A stretch of DNA of 64,000 nt from Lepiota brunneoincarnata (GCA_023014365.1 JAEBUN010000011.1:744001-808000), one strand, 5' to 3'; positions 21,631 to 34,302 are shown, numbered from the stretch's first letter. Program-made: numbers and translations. The notes: generated from the sequence alone by a model not told the origin.

Positions 21631-22439
21631 CTGTTGCTGCTCTCTTGCGCTGCGTAAAAGTAGGTAGACGACATGGGTATGGGACTGGAGATTTCAGACA
21701 AGTATTGCAAAACCCCTGACGTCAATTACACCACATTATCAACAAATTGATCCACTTTTCCATTCTCGGCTCACGGGGTTGGTGTATCAAATCGCCGCGT
21801 CCATCAAAGTTGTAGGCGATGAGAAGTCCGGAAAACATATGGGTATCATCAAGACGGACACTGCTTTTGGCAGTCGCAACATTGTGCAATGTGCCTTGTT
21901 CGCTCATAGATCGTCCTTCCAAGAATACGCTCCACCTCATTGGACGTGTGGACAGGACCCCAGTCTATCCCCCGCGATGCTGGGACTAGGTGAAGTTAGC
22001 AGCGTGGCAAAGACGGGCTAAACAACAGCTAAACAACAACTGTGGAGATCCTAGAATGAGGTTAGTTGTCCTAAAACGGACAAGCAGCCGGCCTCTAGCT
22101 GGGAAGGTCAACTTGAATTCTCACATAATTCTCTAAAAATCCGAACACGAAAAGGCCCGATTCCTAGAAGCGAAAATGCGGCTGATTCTAGGACCGTGCC
22201 CTATATCATTACAGTACAAAGATAATCCGGGGTCCCATCTAGGCCCCACTCCGACAGTGTGCGTATATGCCATGGGAAACGCCAGCGACATCGCACAGTT
22301 GAGATGGTTGCCAAGCTAAGTTATTACCCCATACGAAAATATCTGCCGCCGTGTAAACCGCGGTTTTGAACACGTTTAAAATGTGAAGGGCTCTCAGGCT
22401 CCCCCAGGAAGTCCTCAACCGCACTTCCAGCAGTTAAGT
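21631..22439. other. Intergenic region, divergent promoters
   Basis: About 800 bp between the divergent Mug190 and glycosidase genes. No coding region recognised. It should contain both promoters. Confidence 0.5.
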
Positions 22440-23771
22440 ATGGCACGGCGGTTCGTTGACATCGTCCTCTTCACTAGTCTCTTCGTCGGGAAAGCCCTCG
22501 TGCTCGCAAAGCCTCCAAGAGACCCCGCTTTCCCCCTCTCTCCAGGCTTTGATATCCAACAAATAGCCGAGGTGGCTAGCACTATCCCATCGCATTCTTG
22601 GGAGTTTGGTACCGCAGCTGAGACGCTGTTGGAACTTCGCGACCCTGATATCTCGGTTTTCGGGTCCTCACCATTTTCCTCCACCTCAAGATATCTTCGG
22701 TCTAATAGAGGGAGGATTGAAGGGTTGGAGTATGCGGCTAGTACGATTACTATTGGGACAGGTGTGAATGGATTGGCAGATGGGGGTGGTGCCGTGGGTG
22801 ATCCTGCTAGCCTTGGGGTCAGCGCTGTACTGTTAGGCGATTATTTGCCGAATGGACAAGGCAGGGAGTATGCGGATGCAGCAGCAGAAGAAGTTGATTT
22901 TGTTATGAACCAAGCACCGAGGTGGGACAATGGCGCGATCTCGCATCGTGTTGAACAGCCTGAGTTGTGGTGGGTGTGCTTTTCCTTTAACTGTATTTTT
23001 GACCAATCGAGTTTAATGCAAAATTTGGTTGACAGGGCGGATTTCATATACATGGCACCACCTTTCCTTGCTTATTACGCCGTACACACGTCGAATCTAA
23101 CACTGTTGCAAGCAACCGTCGAACAATGTGGCTTGTACCGCGAAATTCTCCAAACACGAGGCCATAACGGTCGATGGGCACACATCAGAGGACCTGCACA
23201 CCCCGACCCTGGTCTATGGTCGACAGGGAACGCGTGGGCTGCAGCCGGGATGACGCGGGTGTTGGCTACCGTCATCAAGTCGCCGGGTTCGCTGACTGCG
23301 AGGCATGAACACTGGAAGAGCCAAGCCGTGGATTCGCTGACGACTTGGATCAAGGAGATCCTAGATGGCGCTATTGAATCACCACTGGAGGATGGGTTGT
23401 TGAGGAATTATCTGGATGACGTGTCTGATGACGGGCATGGCTTCGGGGAAATTTCGGGAAGTAGTTTATTGGCGAGCGTGGCTTATAGGATGGCAGTTTT
23501 GCATCCGCGCATCTTTGCTGCGCCTGATGTTTCCTCTGGGAAGAAAGGGAAGCCCAGGGGTAAAGGGAAATATCTGGATTGGGCGGAAGGGATCAGAACG
23601 GTGTTGGGGCGTGACGATCATGTAACGGCCAATGGAACGGTGATACCTGCTGTCAATCCGCTTGGCTGGGATGATACGACACCGTTCCTGGCTGGGAGTC
23701 CAGAGGGCCAGAATTTTGTGGTCTTGATGTACGCTGCGTGGAGGGATTGTGTTGCCGCAGGAGTTTGCTAG
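22440..23771 (+). CDS. Secreted six-hairpin glycosidase (GH105/GH88-like)
   Basis: ATG at 22440 starts a signal peptide (basic MARR then VDIVLFTSLFVGKALVLA). One in-frame 66 bp intron (22970-23035, GTGGGT...TTGACAG) is predicted, because its removal restores ELWADFIYMAPPFLAYY, the conserved core of GH105/GH88-like unsaturated glycuronyl hydrolases. Later blocks GLWSTGNAWAAAGMTRVL and SGSSLLASVAYRMA also fit the alpha6/alpha6 barrel. The mature product is about 420 residues, near the family's length. Such enzymes trim unsaturated galacturonyl or related ends from pectin-derived oligosaccharides. The exact substrate cannot be told here. The frame has no indel. Confidence 0.82.
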   Translation: MARRFVDIVLFTSLFVGKALVLAKPPRDPAFPLSPGFDIQQIAEVASTIPSHSWEFGTAAETLLELRDPDISVFGSSPFSSTSRYLRSNRGRIEGLEYAASTITIGTGVNGLADGGGAVGDPASLGVSAVLLGDYLPNGQGREYADAAAEEVDFVMNQAPRWDNGAISHRVEQPELWWVCFSFNCIFDQSSLMQNLVDRADFIYMAPPFLAYYAVHTSNLTLLQATVEQCGLYREILQTRGHNGRWAHIRGPAHPDPGLWSTGNAWAAAGMTRVLATVIKSPGSLTARHEHWKSQAVDSLTTWIKEILDGAIESPLEDGLLRNYLDDVSDDGHGFGEISGSSLLASVAYRMAVLHPRIFAAPDVSSGKKGKPRGKGKYLDWAEGIRTVLGRDDHVTANGTVIPAVNPLGWDDTTPFLAGSPEGQNFVVLMYAAWRDCVAAGVC

Positions 23772-23813
23772 ATCTTCCTCGACTAGGTAGTAGGAAATGA
23801 AAACATGTATCAA

Positions 23814-23884
23814 TCGGATATGGTGTAGTGGCTAACATTATCGCCTCTCACGCGATAGCCCGGGGTTCGATTCCCCGTATCCGA
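23814..23884 (+). tRNA. tRNA-Glu (CTC)
   Basis: Acceptor stem TCGGATA/TATCCGA pairs fully. The D-arm contains the A box TGGTGTAGTGG, the anticodon stem is ATCGC/GCGAT with loop CTCTCAC (anticodon CTC), and the T-arm carries GGTTCGATTCC (B box). A TTTTT Pol III stop follows at 23888-23892. No intron. Confidence 0.95.
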
Positions 23885-23892
23885 AGCTTTTT

Positions 23893-24961
23893 AAGTCACG
23901 ACTATTCCTGCTGACCTTAGGCGGGTTTCGTCAGCGCTAGCTGCTGATCTCCAATGACAATCATTGAACCCGTATACTGGCGTCCTTGGTGCAAATCTTC
24001 TCCACCACCGTGAAGACTTCTATTGCAGTTCTCAGGTTCATGACGGCATAGGTGTGCAGGCGCGAAGTGTTGGTGCAAACTCGAGGTAGGGCAACCCTGA
24101 TCGGGTACATTGAAGCTATTTTTCTTGTGTAGATAATTCAAACTCGCATGGCTGGCTAATAATGGTGGGAGGATGAGAACTGGCGGTACTCGATGTCGAA
24201 TATTAGCACCTTTGAGGTGAATTCTAGCAGCCGCTTTGATTTCGGGGGATGACAATATGGCTTAAAGACGCGGGGCTAGGGGGACTGCAGACACGGGTAT
24301 CACAATACAAACAGTGTTGACGCCGCAGATCAAAATGGGATACTCTTCACAATGCGACAATCCTACAGTGAGAGAGATGAACATATCTTCATCCAGTATT
24401 GATGCTGATGCCAACACTCTGTTCTTCCCTTCATACACCAAGTGGTGGTTTCTATAAATTGTTGGTGTGGCTCCATGTCCGCGTAGGTCGCAGGGTTGCA
24501 CCGGGGGCAGTGGCTTCTAGGGCCGTATTATCGGGAGACATCAGTAACATTGCGAGGGGGATCAGCCATCATATCTACTTGAGGTTTAGTACTCGTTGTT
24601 TTTCCTCGCCCATTTAGGACACTTTCGGAGGGTTATCTAAGCGAGGAACAGGGCCAGCAATTCCTCCCGGACTACTCCACGTCGTCCTTTAGTAAGAGGA
24701 GAGGAAAGCAGTGGTTAATGTGGTAGACAGGAAGGTGGAGATAGGACTGGATAGTTTTCATCGGAGTGCGAGGTGTGGTCTGATACGGAAAAAAAAAGAC
24801 ATGGTGAGACCGAGCCGTGTGAACTTTGGGGCCCCTGTTGGGTTATGAGAGATGGCATCGGACCAGGTTGGTCCATCTAATCCGGACCAGGGTCTCCAGT
24901 TTCCCTCTTAACCCGATCTCTAACACTCTGTGTTTTCTCATTTTCTTTTCCTCTTCCCATC
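23893..24961. other. Intergenic region upstream of ATP-citrate lyase
   Basis: About 1.07 kb. Minus-strand frames at 23917-24255 and 24262-24501 show no known domain. The last 250 bp are pyrimidine-rich and form the likely promoter and 5' UTR of the lyase gene. Confidence 0.5.
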
Positions 24962-27900
24962 ATGTCTTCCAAAGGTACGTCCCCCCCGCCCTCCTCCGGT
25001 GCACATCACTACACTGCAATCATCCATCAGCCATCCGCGAATACGACGCCAAGCTCCTCCTCGCGTACTGGCTCGAGCGTGCACCTGCCATCGCGCCCCA
25101 TGCGCAGGTCAAGACCAACTTCCAGTACCCCGCTGCCCGTGTCGCTCAGGTCTCATGGGATCCCAAAACCAACAGCATCACTCCAGAGAACATGATCCCC
25201 TCTTGGGTCCACACCACCAAGCTGGTAGCGAAGCCCGATCAGCTCATTAAGCGTCGTGGCAAAGCCGGTCTCTTGGCCCTCAACAAGACCTGGCCCGAAG
25301 CAAGGCAGTGGATTGCCGACCGTGCTGGAAAGCCCCAAAAGGTGCGCATACATTTCTCTACGTCGCATGCTCCCCTACTGTGTTGTTGTTATCTATCATT
25401 TATTGATCTCGCGATGGTTTATCGTGGTTCGTGATGGATTATCGGGCCATATCTGCAAACTTCGTTTCTGCCGCTCATCCTGGGCTGATCTGCAGGGTAC
25501 GATTGACGCGTTCATATAACCCCGCTAATGATGAGGACCACGTGATGGTTCCTGTGGCTCTTTTTCAAGCTTCTATTATTTTGGCCAAATCGTTAAGCCG
25601 ATCGTTGACGCGTCTTTATCGTTAGGTTGAAGCTGTCACTGGCACACTGAGCAACTTCATCGTCGAACCATTCCTCCCTCACCCTTCGAACACCGAGTAC
25701 TACGTCTGCATCAACTCTCAGCGCGAGGGTGACCGTATTCTCTTCACACACGAGGGTGGTGTTGACATTGGTGATGTCGATGCCAAAGCACTCGTTCTTG
25801 ACATCCCCGTCAACCAGCAATTCCCCACCCGCGAAGTTATTGCGTCCACTCTCCTTGCTCATGTGCCTCCTGAGAAGAAAGACACGCTCGTCGACTTCCT
25901 CATCCGTCCTCTACTCTGTCTATGTCGATCTTCACTTTGCCTACCTTGAGATCAACCCTCTTGTTGTCCTGGATGCCGTTCAAGGTGGCGAACCTACCAT
26001 CTATTACCTCGACATGGCCGCCAAACTCGACCAGACTGCTGAGAGTATTTGCGGACCCAAGTGGGCCATTGCCCGCGATCTCTCCATCTACGAAACCGAC
26101 ACCTCCACGGCCACGAAGGGCTCAAAGGTTTCTGCAGACCGTGGACCCCCCATGGTGAGTTTTTGGCTAGGCTATTGATAAATCCCATACGCTGATCAAT
26201 ATATCATTTTTAGGTCTGGCCCGCTCCTTTCGGTCGTGACTTGACGAAGGAGGAAGCCTACATCCAGAAACTCGATGGATCGACTGGTGCCTTCCCTCAA
26301 GCTGACCGTCCTCAATCCCGAGGGTCGTATCTGGACCATGGTTGCTGGTGGCGGTGCTAGTGTCGTCTACTCAGATGCTATTGCTGCTCATGGCTTTGCT
26401 CACGAGCTTGCCAATTACGGAGAGTACTCTGGCGCTCCAACTGAGGGGCAGACTTATGAGTATGCCAAGACTATCAGTGCGTTTCTCTGAAAGCCACTCA
26501 TTTTTCCCCTTGTACTAACCCCCGGTTAACAGTCGATCTCATCACTCGCGGTACCGCGCGCCCCGATGGCAAGCTTCTCATCATTGGTGGTGGTATTGCC
26601 AACTTTACCAACGTCGCTGCCACCTTCAAGGGCATCATCCGTGCCCTTAAGGAGTATAAAAACCAGCTCATCAGCCATAATGTCAAGATATTTGTCCGCC
26701 GTGGTGGCCCCAACTACCAGGAGGGCCTCAAGGCCATGCGCCTCCTTGGCGAGAGTCTTGGCGTCCCGATTCGTGTCTTTGGTCCTGATACCCACATCAC
26801 CGAGATCGTTCCCCTCGCTTTGGGCATCGACATCTCCAAGGCTAAAGCTACTTCAGCCGAGGGCCTGAAGAGCGTTCAAATTGATACCCCTCCCCCTCAG
26901 GTTGCCCCTGTCGGTGATGCTGAATATTCTGTTGGGGCTATCCACCCCGACGGCGGGCGTACCCAACCCAAGGACCAGATTGTTCACTTTGAGGCTGGAC
27001 ATTCCCCCTCTTCCCGCCCGTGGTACAGGCCATTCGATTCTGACACCCGCTCCTTCGTCTATGGTCTCCAACCCCGTGCTATCCAGGGTATGCTTGACTT
27101 TGACTATTCCTGTGGTCGTGCTGCCCCCTCTGTCGCTGCCATGATCTACCCCTTCGGTGGCCACCATATCCAAAAATTCTACTGGGGTACCAAGGAGACT
27201 CTCCTCCCCGTATACACCAGCGTCAAAGATGCTGCCGCAAAGCACCCCGATGTTGATGTTGTCGTCAACTTCGCTAGCAGCCGGAGCGTGTACTCCAGCA
27301 CCCTTGAGTGCTTCGAATTCCCTCAGATCAAGGCCATCGCTCTTATTGCTGAGGGTGTTCCCGAGCGCCACGCTCGTGAGATCCTCTGGAAGGCCAAGGA
27401 AAAAGGTGTCCTTATTATTGGTCCTGCCACCGTCGGCGGTATCAAGCCCGGATGCTTCAGGATTGGTAACTCTGGTGGTATGATGGACAACATCATTGCT
27501 TCCAAGCTCTACCGCCCCGGTTCAGTCGGCTACGTCTCCAAGTCTGGAGGCATGTCAAATGAACTGAACAACATCCTCTCTCTTGTCACCAACGGGACTT
27601 ACGAGGGTATTGCGATTGGCGGTGACCGGTACCCCGGCTCCACATTCATTGACCATCTCCTTCGCTATGAGGCTGATTCTGAGTGCAAGATGCTCGTCCT
27701 TTTGGGTGAAGTTGGTGGCATTGAAGAATACCGTGTCATAGAAGCAGTCAAGTCCGGCAAGATCACCAAGCCCATTGTTGCCTGGGCGATTGGTACCTGT
27801 GCCAAGATGTTCACCACTGAGGTGCAATTCGGTCACGCTGGCTCCATGGCCAATAGTGATGTCGAGACCGCAGACGCGAAGAACCGTGCTATGAGGGCTG

Positions 27901-29093
27901 CTGGGTTCATTGTTCCCGATACCTTTGAAGAGCTCCCCCGTGTCCTCAAGGAGACATACCAATCTCTTGTCAAGACTGGTGTCATTGCCCCCAAGAAAGA
28001 GGTCGATCCCCCAGTCATCCCTATGGACTACAAATGGGCCCAGGTAAGTGAACGACCGTCGTAGTCTTACTCTACCAGTCTCATGAATCTACTGTAGGAA
28101 CTCGGGCTTATTAGGAAGCCCGCCGCGTTCATCTCCACTATCTCCGACGAGCGTGGTCAGGAGCTTCTCTATGCTGGCATGCGTATCTCCGAAGTGTTCA
28201 AGGAGGAGATTGGCATTGGTGGTGTCCTTTCCTTGCTCTGGTTCAAGCGCCGTAAGTGATGTGTCTGACTACTACCCCCCGTGTCCTGACGAGTTGGATC
28301 CCAGGCCTGCCCCCCTGGGCTACTAAGTTCGTTGAGATGGTCCTCATGCTTACTGCTGATCACGGTCCCGCTGTGTCTGGCGCCATGAACACCATCGTTG
28401 CCACCCGTGCCGGAAAGGACCTCATTTCTTCCCTTGCTTCTGGTCTTCTGACCATCGGTTCTCGCTTCGGTGGTGCCCTCGATGAGGCTGCTTCTATGTT
28501 TTCGCAGGCCCATGATACCGGTCTCACACCTCGCGAATTCGTCGACAGCTGCAGGAAGGCCAACAAACTGAGTGGGTTTTCGTGCTATCCAAGTGGTCTT
28601 AAATCGGTACTGATACCTCTTAGTTTCTGGTATTGGCCACAAGATTAAAAGTGTCAACAACCCTGATCTCCGTGTCGAACTCGTCAAAGAATATGTCCAC
28701 AAAAACTTCCCCAGCCACAGTCTCCTGGACTATGCCCTCGCCGTCGAGAAGGTGACAACGGCAAAGAAGGATACTGTGAGCCGTCTTGGATATCGACTAT
28801 GAATTTCACTTATCGTATTTCACTAGCTCATCCTTAACGTCGACGGTTGTATTGCTGTCTGCTTCGTCGATCTCCTCCGCGACAGTGGTGCTTTCACACG
28901 CGAGGAGGCAGATGAGTATATCAAGATTGGTACCCTCAACGGTCTCTTCGTTCTCGGCCGTAGCATCGGTTTCATCGGCCACCACCTCGATCAGAAGAGG
29001 CTGAAAGCACCCCTTTACCGTCACCCCGCCGACGATATCTTCATCAACATGGCCGATGTCAGCCAACCCCGTGTCCTGGGCCGCATGCAATGA
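24962..29093 (+). CDS. ATP-citrate lyase, single-polypeptide form
   Basis: Nine exons with GT-AG introns: 24962-24974, 25031-25341, 25626-26154, 26214-26476, 26533-28043, 28098-28251, 28305-28571, 28624-28775, 28827-29093. The product, about 1154 residues, cleaves cytosolic citrate to acetyl-CoA and oxaloacetate with ATP and CoA. The N-terminal ATP-grasp part starts [20 protein letters not shown]; the C-terminal succinyl-CoA-synthetase-like part has the phospho-His loop FGHAGSMAN, followed by the citrate-synthase-like tail (GADE-type helix region, ending VLGRMQ). It is fused like the animal enzyme, as in basidiomycetes; ascomycetes use two genes. The exon total is 3467 nt, two more than a multiple of three, matching two one-base gains (C at ~25908, T at ~26292) where family sequence reads FLIRLYSVYVD and TGASLKLTV. 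Confidence 0.95.
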
Positions 29094-29497
29094 ACGCTAG
29101 TCTGTCATTTCTTGCGGTGAATTTGGGAAAGGAAAGGAAAAGAAATATTTACTAATGCGTCACCGCGTTTGTTCACGATTAATACCTGCGCTTGCCGATC
29201 AGCGTCTTCTTTCAGAGTTACCCCTTGCATTATTACGATCCATGCCGTCTACCACAATACATATAGATTCTTTGCTTTACCAACTTGCAGGACACCCCGA
29301 AGAGGAAGACAACTCGTTTTATGATTAACGACGCAATACACATATTACAAGTAGAATGCACACTAGGGTTGGTACATAATCAGACGAGATTAATGTCACA
29401 GTGATTATACAAAAAGGAGCAACGGAAGTATTGGAAGCTTGTGCCACTGAGTTCTTCTGCGATATCAACCAAGCAGCCAAGAATAAAACAGATGCAA
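29094..29497. other. Convergent 3' region between ATP-citrate lyase and P450-1
   Basis: About 400 bp, AT-rich, with no coding signal; 3' UTRs of two converging genes. Confidence 0.6.
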
Positions 29498-31811
29498 TCA
29501 GAAACTATGTTCAGCGCTTGCATAAATGAGCTTTTCAGCTTCTTCCGAGCGCACTTTGATGGAACACTTGAATGGGGAAGGTAGCCTGTTTTCCCACCGA
29601 GATGCGATGATGATATATCAATTAGCTCACTGCCGAGTGCCAAGGAAAAGCAAAAAAAAAAAACACTGACGCAACGATGGAGGTAGATTTGAAACTCGAC
29701 ATGGGGCTCCGACAATGTTCCCCAACTCGTCCCGTGCCTTTGAGATGTCCATTGTAGCGAGGATAGAATGCCATTGTTATCCAGAGCGTTGACATCCCGA
29801 TGTGGCTTCCGACGCAGACCCTGATATTGACGTCAGAATATAAACGATCGGACCAAAAAAGAAAAAAGTGGGGGAAGAGGGAACTAACCTGCGCCCGAAG
29901 CCGAAAATAAAGTTGTAAGGGTCGTGGGCGGTGCGATCGAGTTTTCCATCGGGAGTTAGGAATCGTTCGGGTTTGAATAGTTCGGGTTCTGGGTAGAGCT
30001 CTTCGTCCCTTGACATGGCCCTATAGAGAGAGAGAGATAAGTTGTAACCTCCTGTCTGGATACGATATACTTTTCTTTCGTACCAGATGTTTCCAATGAC
30101 CAGAGATCCCTTGGGGATGTGATAACCCAAATAACTGTCGTTCTCGGTAACAAGATGTGGGACAGCTAAAGACACCGTGAATTTGATTCCTTGGTTCCTA
30201 CTTTGCGAGGGGGAGGAGGGGGGAGGGACTTACCAAGAGGGTTTGGTGGATGCCATCTAAAGGGAAACCGGCATTTCATGTCGGCAATTAATCTCAGATA
30301 AGGAAAGGATGCATTGATTGAACCACATACCGCATCAACTCTTTCATCATAGCCATCACGTACGGCAACCTTTCCTCATCGCCGAATTCGGGCAACTTCC
30401 CACCTTCCAATACTCTGTCGATCTCGGCTTGTGCTTTGGCTTGGGTTTCTGGGTATAGTGTCATTGCGAGGACAAAGGCCACGATCGAAGCGCCTGTTGT
30501 GTCGGCGCCAGCTGATATACGAGGGAGAGAGAGAGAGAGAGAAGAAAGCTTTAGGCACACAGGGAACGGGATGGAGGAAAAGGAGCGTACCAGCGAAAAA
30601 GGTAGCAGCCTGTATCCTGAATGATGACCCTTTGCTCTTGGATATCCTTCTTCTCATCAAGACAATCCAAACATGAAGACGTGAACGATCGTTGTCCATT
30701 ACCTCTCGCCTGGACGTCGCTGTGGTTACAAACCAGGAAGGTACAGGGGGGGAGTCGCGTTGAAAAGAACTCACAATATTTTCCTGTGCAGCTAAAAATG
30801 GCTGCAACCCGGAACCTTGTCCAAAGATCTCTCCATTCCCTGGCCTGACGCTTGAAACCGGCTCCGGGGAGCCATTCGGGTACATGGCGAAGCCAGGGTA
30901 GGACATCGACGAGGTATTTACCGGGGATGGCTGCTGCGGCACTGGCGAGCATGGCTTGTTCTGCGAGATGGATCCAGGGATCGTTAGTCGGTCTTGTTTC
31001 CATACCGTATGCGAGAGAGATCAAGATGCCACCGACGACGCTGTGAGTGTGTGTATGGAGGATTTGTAAAAAAACACAAATGATTGGAGATGGGGGAACG
31101 TACTGTCTGATGTGCTCCATGAATCTTTCTGGGGATTTGACGAGTTGGGGGAGGAGACGTGTGCGGATGAGTTGCATTTCTTTGGGTTGGTAGATGCTTG
31201 GATTGGAGGCGGGGAAGTGTTGGACAAAGGTACGGCGGCATTCTCTCCATTCGTCGCCGTAAGGCATGACGGCGAAGATGCGTGATAGACCCATCCTAAA
31301 TGCGTGTGGGGTTTGGTGGGTTTTTGAAAAGTGGTAAGTAGAAAGAAGGGGTGACGTACATGTCGTTAAGGAACGTAAAGTGTGGCCTGTTGGGATCATC
31401 ATGGCTCGAGATAAGATACGCAGCCACGCGATTGTGATGGGAATGTGGACTTGCCGGCAAGAATAAATGTGACCTCGTTTCTCGAATAGCTCATTGGCGA
31501 CGTTGTGGTTGTTGATGATGATAAAATTTCTTCCTAGAGCACCGAGATGCAAGATGTCCTCGCCTAAAGACCGGGGGTCTCGACGGGAGTTTCAAAATCG
31601 GAGACATATTGGGTAACGCACGATACTCCTTGGACCATCTCGCGTAGGTCTGTGGGATATCTGTTGTGGGTACGTCCAGCAAATTCCCGATAATGGGACG
31701 TTTCTTTGGGCCTGGCGGAAGTGGGGGAGAGCTTTCTCGCCTCCGTAGCCGAAGAATGAGGGCGAAAACGAAAAGGCAACAAAAAATGGGGTAGAGGACG
31801 GGGAGAGGCAT
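29498..31811 (-). CDS. Cytochrome P450 monooxygenase (P450-1)
   Basis: ATG at 31811 opens a membrane anchor (VLYPIFCCLFVFALIL) and the hinge PPLPPGPKKRPIIGN. The I-helix GADTTGAS is near 30500, the K-helix KELMR (ExxR) near 30335, and the heme loop FIFGFGRR/VCVGSH spans an intron near 29820-29890. The last exon ends IKVRSEEAEKLIYASAEHSF with TGA at 29498-29500. At least eight short introns are present, the first at 31564-31621. It resembles the basidiomycete P450s usually annotated as O-methylsterigmatocystin-oxidoreductase-like, an ER-bound heme monooxygenase of unknown substrate. One-base gains near 30609 and 29765 break the frame and look technical. Confidence 0.88.
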
Positions 31812-32960
31812 AGGTGGGGGGGGGGAAGGGTTGGGGTCGAATTTCCCGGTTGTTGCGGGGGATGGGAATAGATGAACCGAGGGAGGATGGGATGTTATAA
31901 ATGTATGGCTGAATCCGACGGCAGAAGGGAAGGGTCGGCGTCACAAAATGGTTTATAGTTTGGACATATGGATATATGATGATACCTATGATGGCAATGA
32001 TAACGGGTATTGAGAATATGTCTCATATATATCAATATTTGGATCTGTTGCTTGTTTATCTGGGGCCTAGCTTCTCACACACCCGGCCTTGGGGACTACT
32101 AGTAGTAGTGTACAGAAGCTCGAGAACACTGGGGAAAATCCCAGGCGGAGACCCTGAGCTATCTTTTCTATTTTTTTCGCACCCCCCTGGTCGGACCAGA
32201 AGGATAAGCCCGGAGGAGGTTTACGTGGCTGCAGTTCACCATTAAGGTGCCTCAGGAGAGGTGCTGGTGGTCGAAAGTATAGACCGGTGACCAGCGAGGA
32301 GACCGTATGGGATGTCAGTTGTGGAGATGTCAGCTAGGACATACACAGTCGACGCGCCCATAGACTACCAACGGAGAAGGATGACAACTCCCCCGATCAA
32401 TCGTTATATGGCCCCGTAAGGGTTTCATTAAACAACCGGTTTTTGTTTCCCCTCCTGGCTCCTCCCCAAGGCACAGGTGGCGGGATAACAGCAACGCCGG
32501 ATGGCGTTCCATGGCGTTGTATTGAGGTACCGTTGTTTCTATGGGTGTGGGCTCCCTTGGCTTTCCTTTTCGGCGATGCGCGATTTGCTCGCTTTGCCTA
32601 CGGGGGAAAGCCCGGAGCCGGTAGTTTCTAACATACCGGGAACCGAAGCGCTCACATGACGAAATGCCTGGACCTTGATGAGCACCTATGAGCACGCACC
32701 GAGGTTGATCGCGCTCGAGGGCGAGGCAAGGCCCGGCGTACCTGGCGATCTGATCACAGACTACTGTAGTTGCCTCCCACTTGTTGTCCGAGACCCGTGA
32801 CGTGGTAACTTTGCAAAGAACAATAAGGACACAGCACGAGGAGCTATGGTACAGTATCACCCCACCTTGCCCCCTGCGACAGTCGCGTTGTCGACGGACT
32901 CGTATACTTCTTTTGGTCATGGCAATGCTCTGATCCAAACCGTAGAGCAAGTACTGGCAG
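31812..32960. other. Intergenic region
   Basis: About 1.15 kb between P450-1 and the initiator tRNA. A minus-strand frame of 221 codons (32330-32995) overlaps the tRNA and shows no domain, so I do not treat it as a gene. Confidence 0.5.
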
Positions 32961-33032
32961 AGCAGCATGGCGCAGTGGTAGCGCGCGGGGCCCATAACCC
33001 CGAGGTCACTCGATCGAAACGAGTTGCTGCTA
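32961..33032 (+). tRNA. Initiator tRNA-Met (CAT)
   Basis: Acceptor stem AGCAGCA/TGCTGCT pairs over seven bases with discriminator A. The A box region is TGGCGCAGTGG; the anticodon stem has the three G:C pairs GGG/CCC around CCATAAC (anticodon CAT), and the T-arm has GATCGAAAC in place of TTCRA, the eukaryotic initiator signature. Length 72 nt, no intron. A T run follows at 33050-33055. Confidence 0.92.
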
Positions 33033-33283
33033 TAGTGGCCCCTGTGACAAATTTTTTCAAGAGTACTTTTTTTTTTCTCTTTCTGCGAGCGGATATACTA
33101 CCAACCGCCCCCATTGCAATTTCGCTAAGCTGAACCGAGAGTGAGTTCTTTTCTGATCAAGTGGAGAAATGAGAAGAGTGCGTGGAAAGAAGAAGATTTT
33201 CATGGCCGGTGCACGTGGAAGTCGGTATAGCTATATCTGATCTCTGAACACAACCATTGAGTGACCACCACCACCAGCTATCC
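33033..33283. other. Promoter region of the ubiquitin-fold gene
   Basis: About 250 bp with T-rich tracts (33064-33075) and no coding signal. Confidence 0.5.
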
Positions 33284-34302
33284 ATGCCCACGACGCCGAC
33301 AACACCCCCTCTCCACCCCTCGGAGACTTCTCTCTCGTCACCGCAGAACCAGACAGCGACGCCACCGCCAACCCAAACCCCACCAATACCACCAACGCCT
33401 CCCCATGACGACAGCGCCAGCCAGCTCGAACCTCCCCAACCCCCTTACACCCCCCCACTCGACACCGCCCCACCACTTGCGTCTTCCTCTGCCCAGACAT
33501 CCTTTACCCGAGTAGACCTACCAAGCCAAGCTCAAGTGCCACGCTCAGCCATGTCACAAGACCCACAGAACACCTCCGAACCTTCTCCAGCTCGGGCAAG
33601 CTCAGAAGACCAAGGCTCACACGCACCAGAAGCTGCTCAGCAGGACAGCCATCTCGCCGCAGATGTTCCATCATCACCGACGCCGCCACCTCAACAAGAG
33701 CCTATTGTACCGCAGACACCTCAGACCTTCCTTACTTTTCTGCTCGTTTCCGGGAAGCGAAGGACCATGTCGTTTGAACCAGAGACGACCATTGGACGTG
33801 TGAAGGAGCTCATCTGGAACGCATGGCCTGCTGGTCGGTCCTTCCCGGTCACAATTTTTGCAACCTCACCATCTCAAACTCTCTGTTTCAGAATGGCAGG
33901 ATGAGCGCCCGCCGGCTCCCTCATACTTGCGTGTCCTCTACCTGGGGAAGATGTTACAAGATGACGACACACTGACCTAGTATGTTCACGTCGTCCTCCT
34001 CGCTTGTCTCAGGTCCATAATACATGCGCTGCTCAGAGCTCAAAATGACCTCGTCACTGCCAAATGCCCCCCAGCCCACTATCGTCCATCTATCGATTCG
34101 GCCATATCCTCTAGCAGGGGATGATGGTGCGATCAAGAACAAGCGCAAGGGATACGAAGGTGAGCTAATTATGGCTGGGAATATTTCGATGGGATTCTAG
34201 GTGGGGCGAGGCTGACTATATGCGTGCTCTTTTTTAGCTCTGAACCGGGCAAACGGCTCTGATGCGGGTGCCACCGGGTGCTGTGGGTGTATCATTTGCT
34301 GA
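33284..34302 (+). CDS. Membrane-anchored ubiquitin-fold protein (UBL3/MUB-like)
   Basis: Exons 33284-33833, 33892-33979, 34037-34159 and 34238-34302. The first ~150 residues are a disordered Pro/Thr/Ser-rich region. The ubiquitin fold starts FLTFLLVSGKRRTMSFEPE and continues TIGRVKELIWNAWP, SYLRVLYLGKMLQDDDTL and TIVHLSIRP. The C-terminus GCCGCIIC ends in a CaaX box (CIIC) with neighbouring cysteines, so prenylation and palmitoylation are expected, as in UBL3/MUB proteins that recruit E2 enzymes to membranes and sort cargo to vesicles. One extra T near 33978 breaks the exon 2 to 3 join and is probably an error. The long N-terminal extension is unusual beside the ~115-residue animal and plant proteins. 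Confidence 0.85.

Noticed and set aside
25908..26293. ATP-citrate lyase as a pseudogene because of two frame breaks
   Set aside because: Nine exons, all splice sites and a full-length fused product are otherwise intact, and the same kind of one-base gain recurs in many neighbouring genes; sequencing error is the simpler cause.
32330..32995. 221-codon minus-strand frame as a gene
   Set aside because: It overlaps the initiator tRNA, has low-complexity Arg/Ser-rich sequence and no domain.
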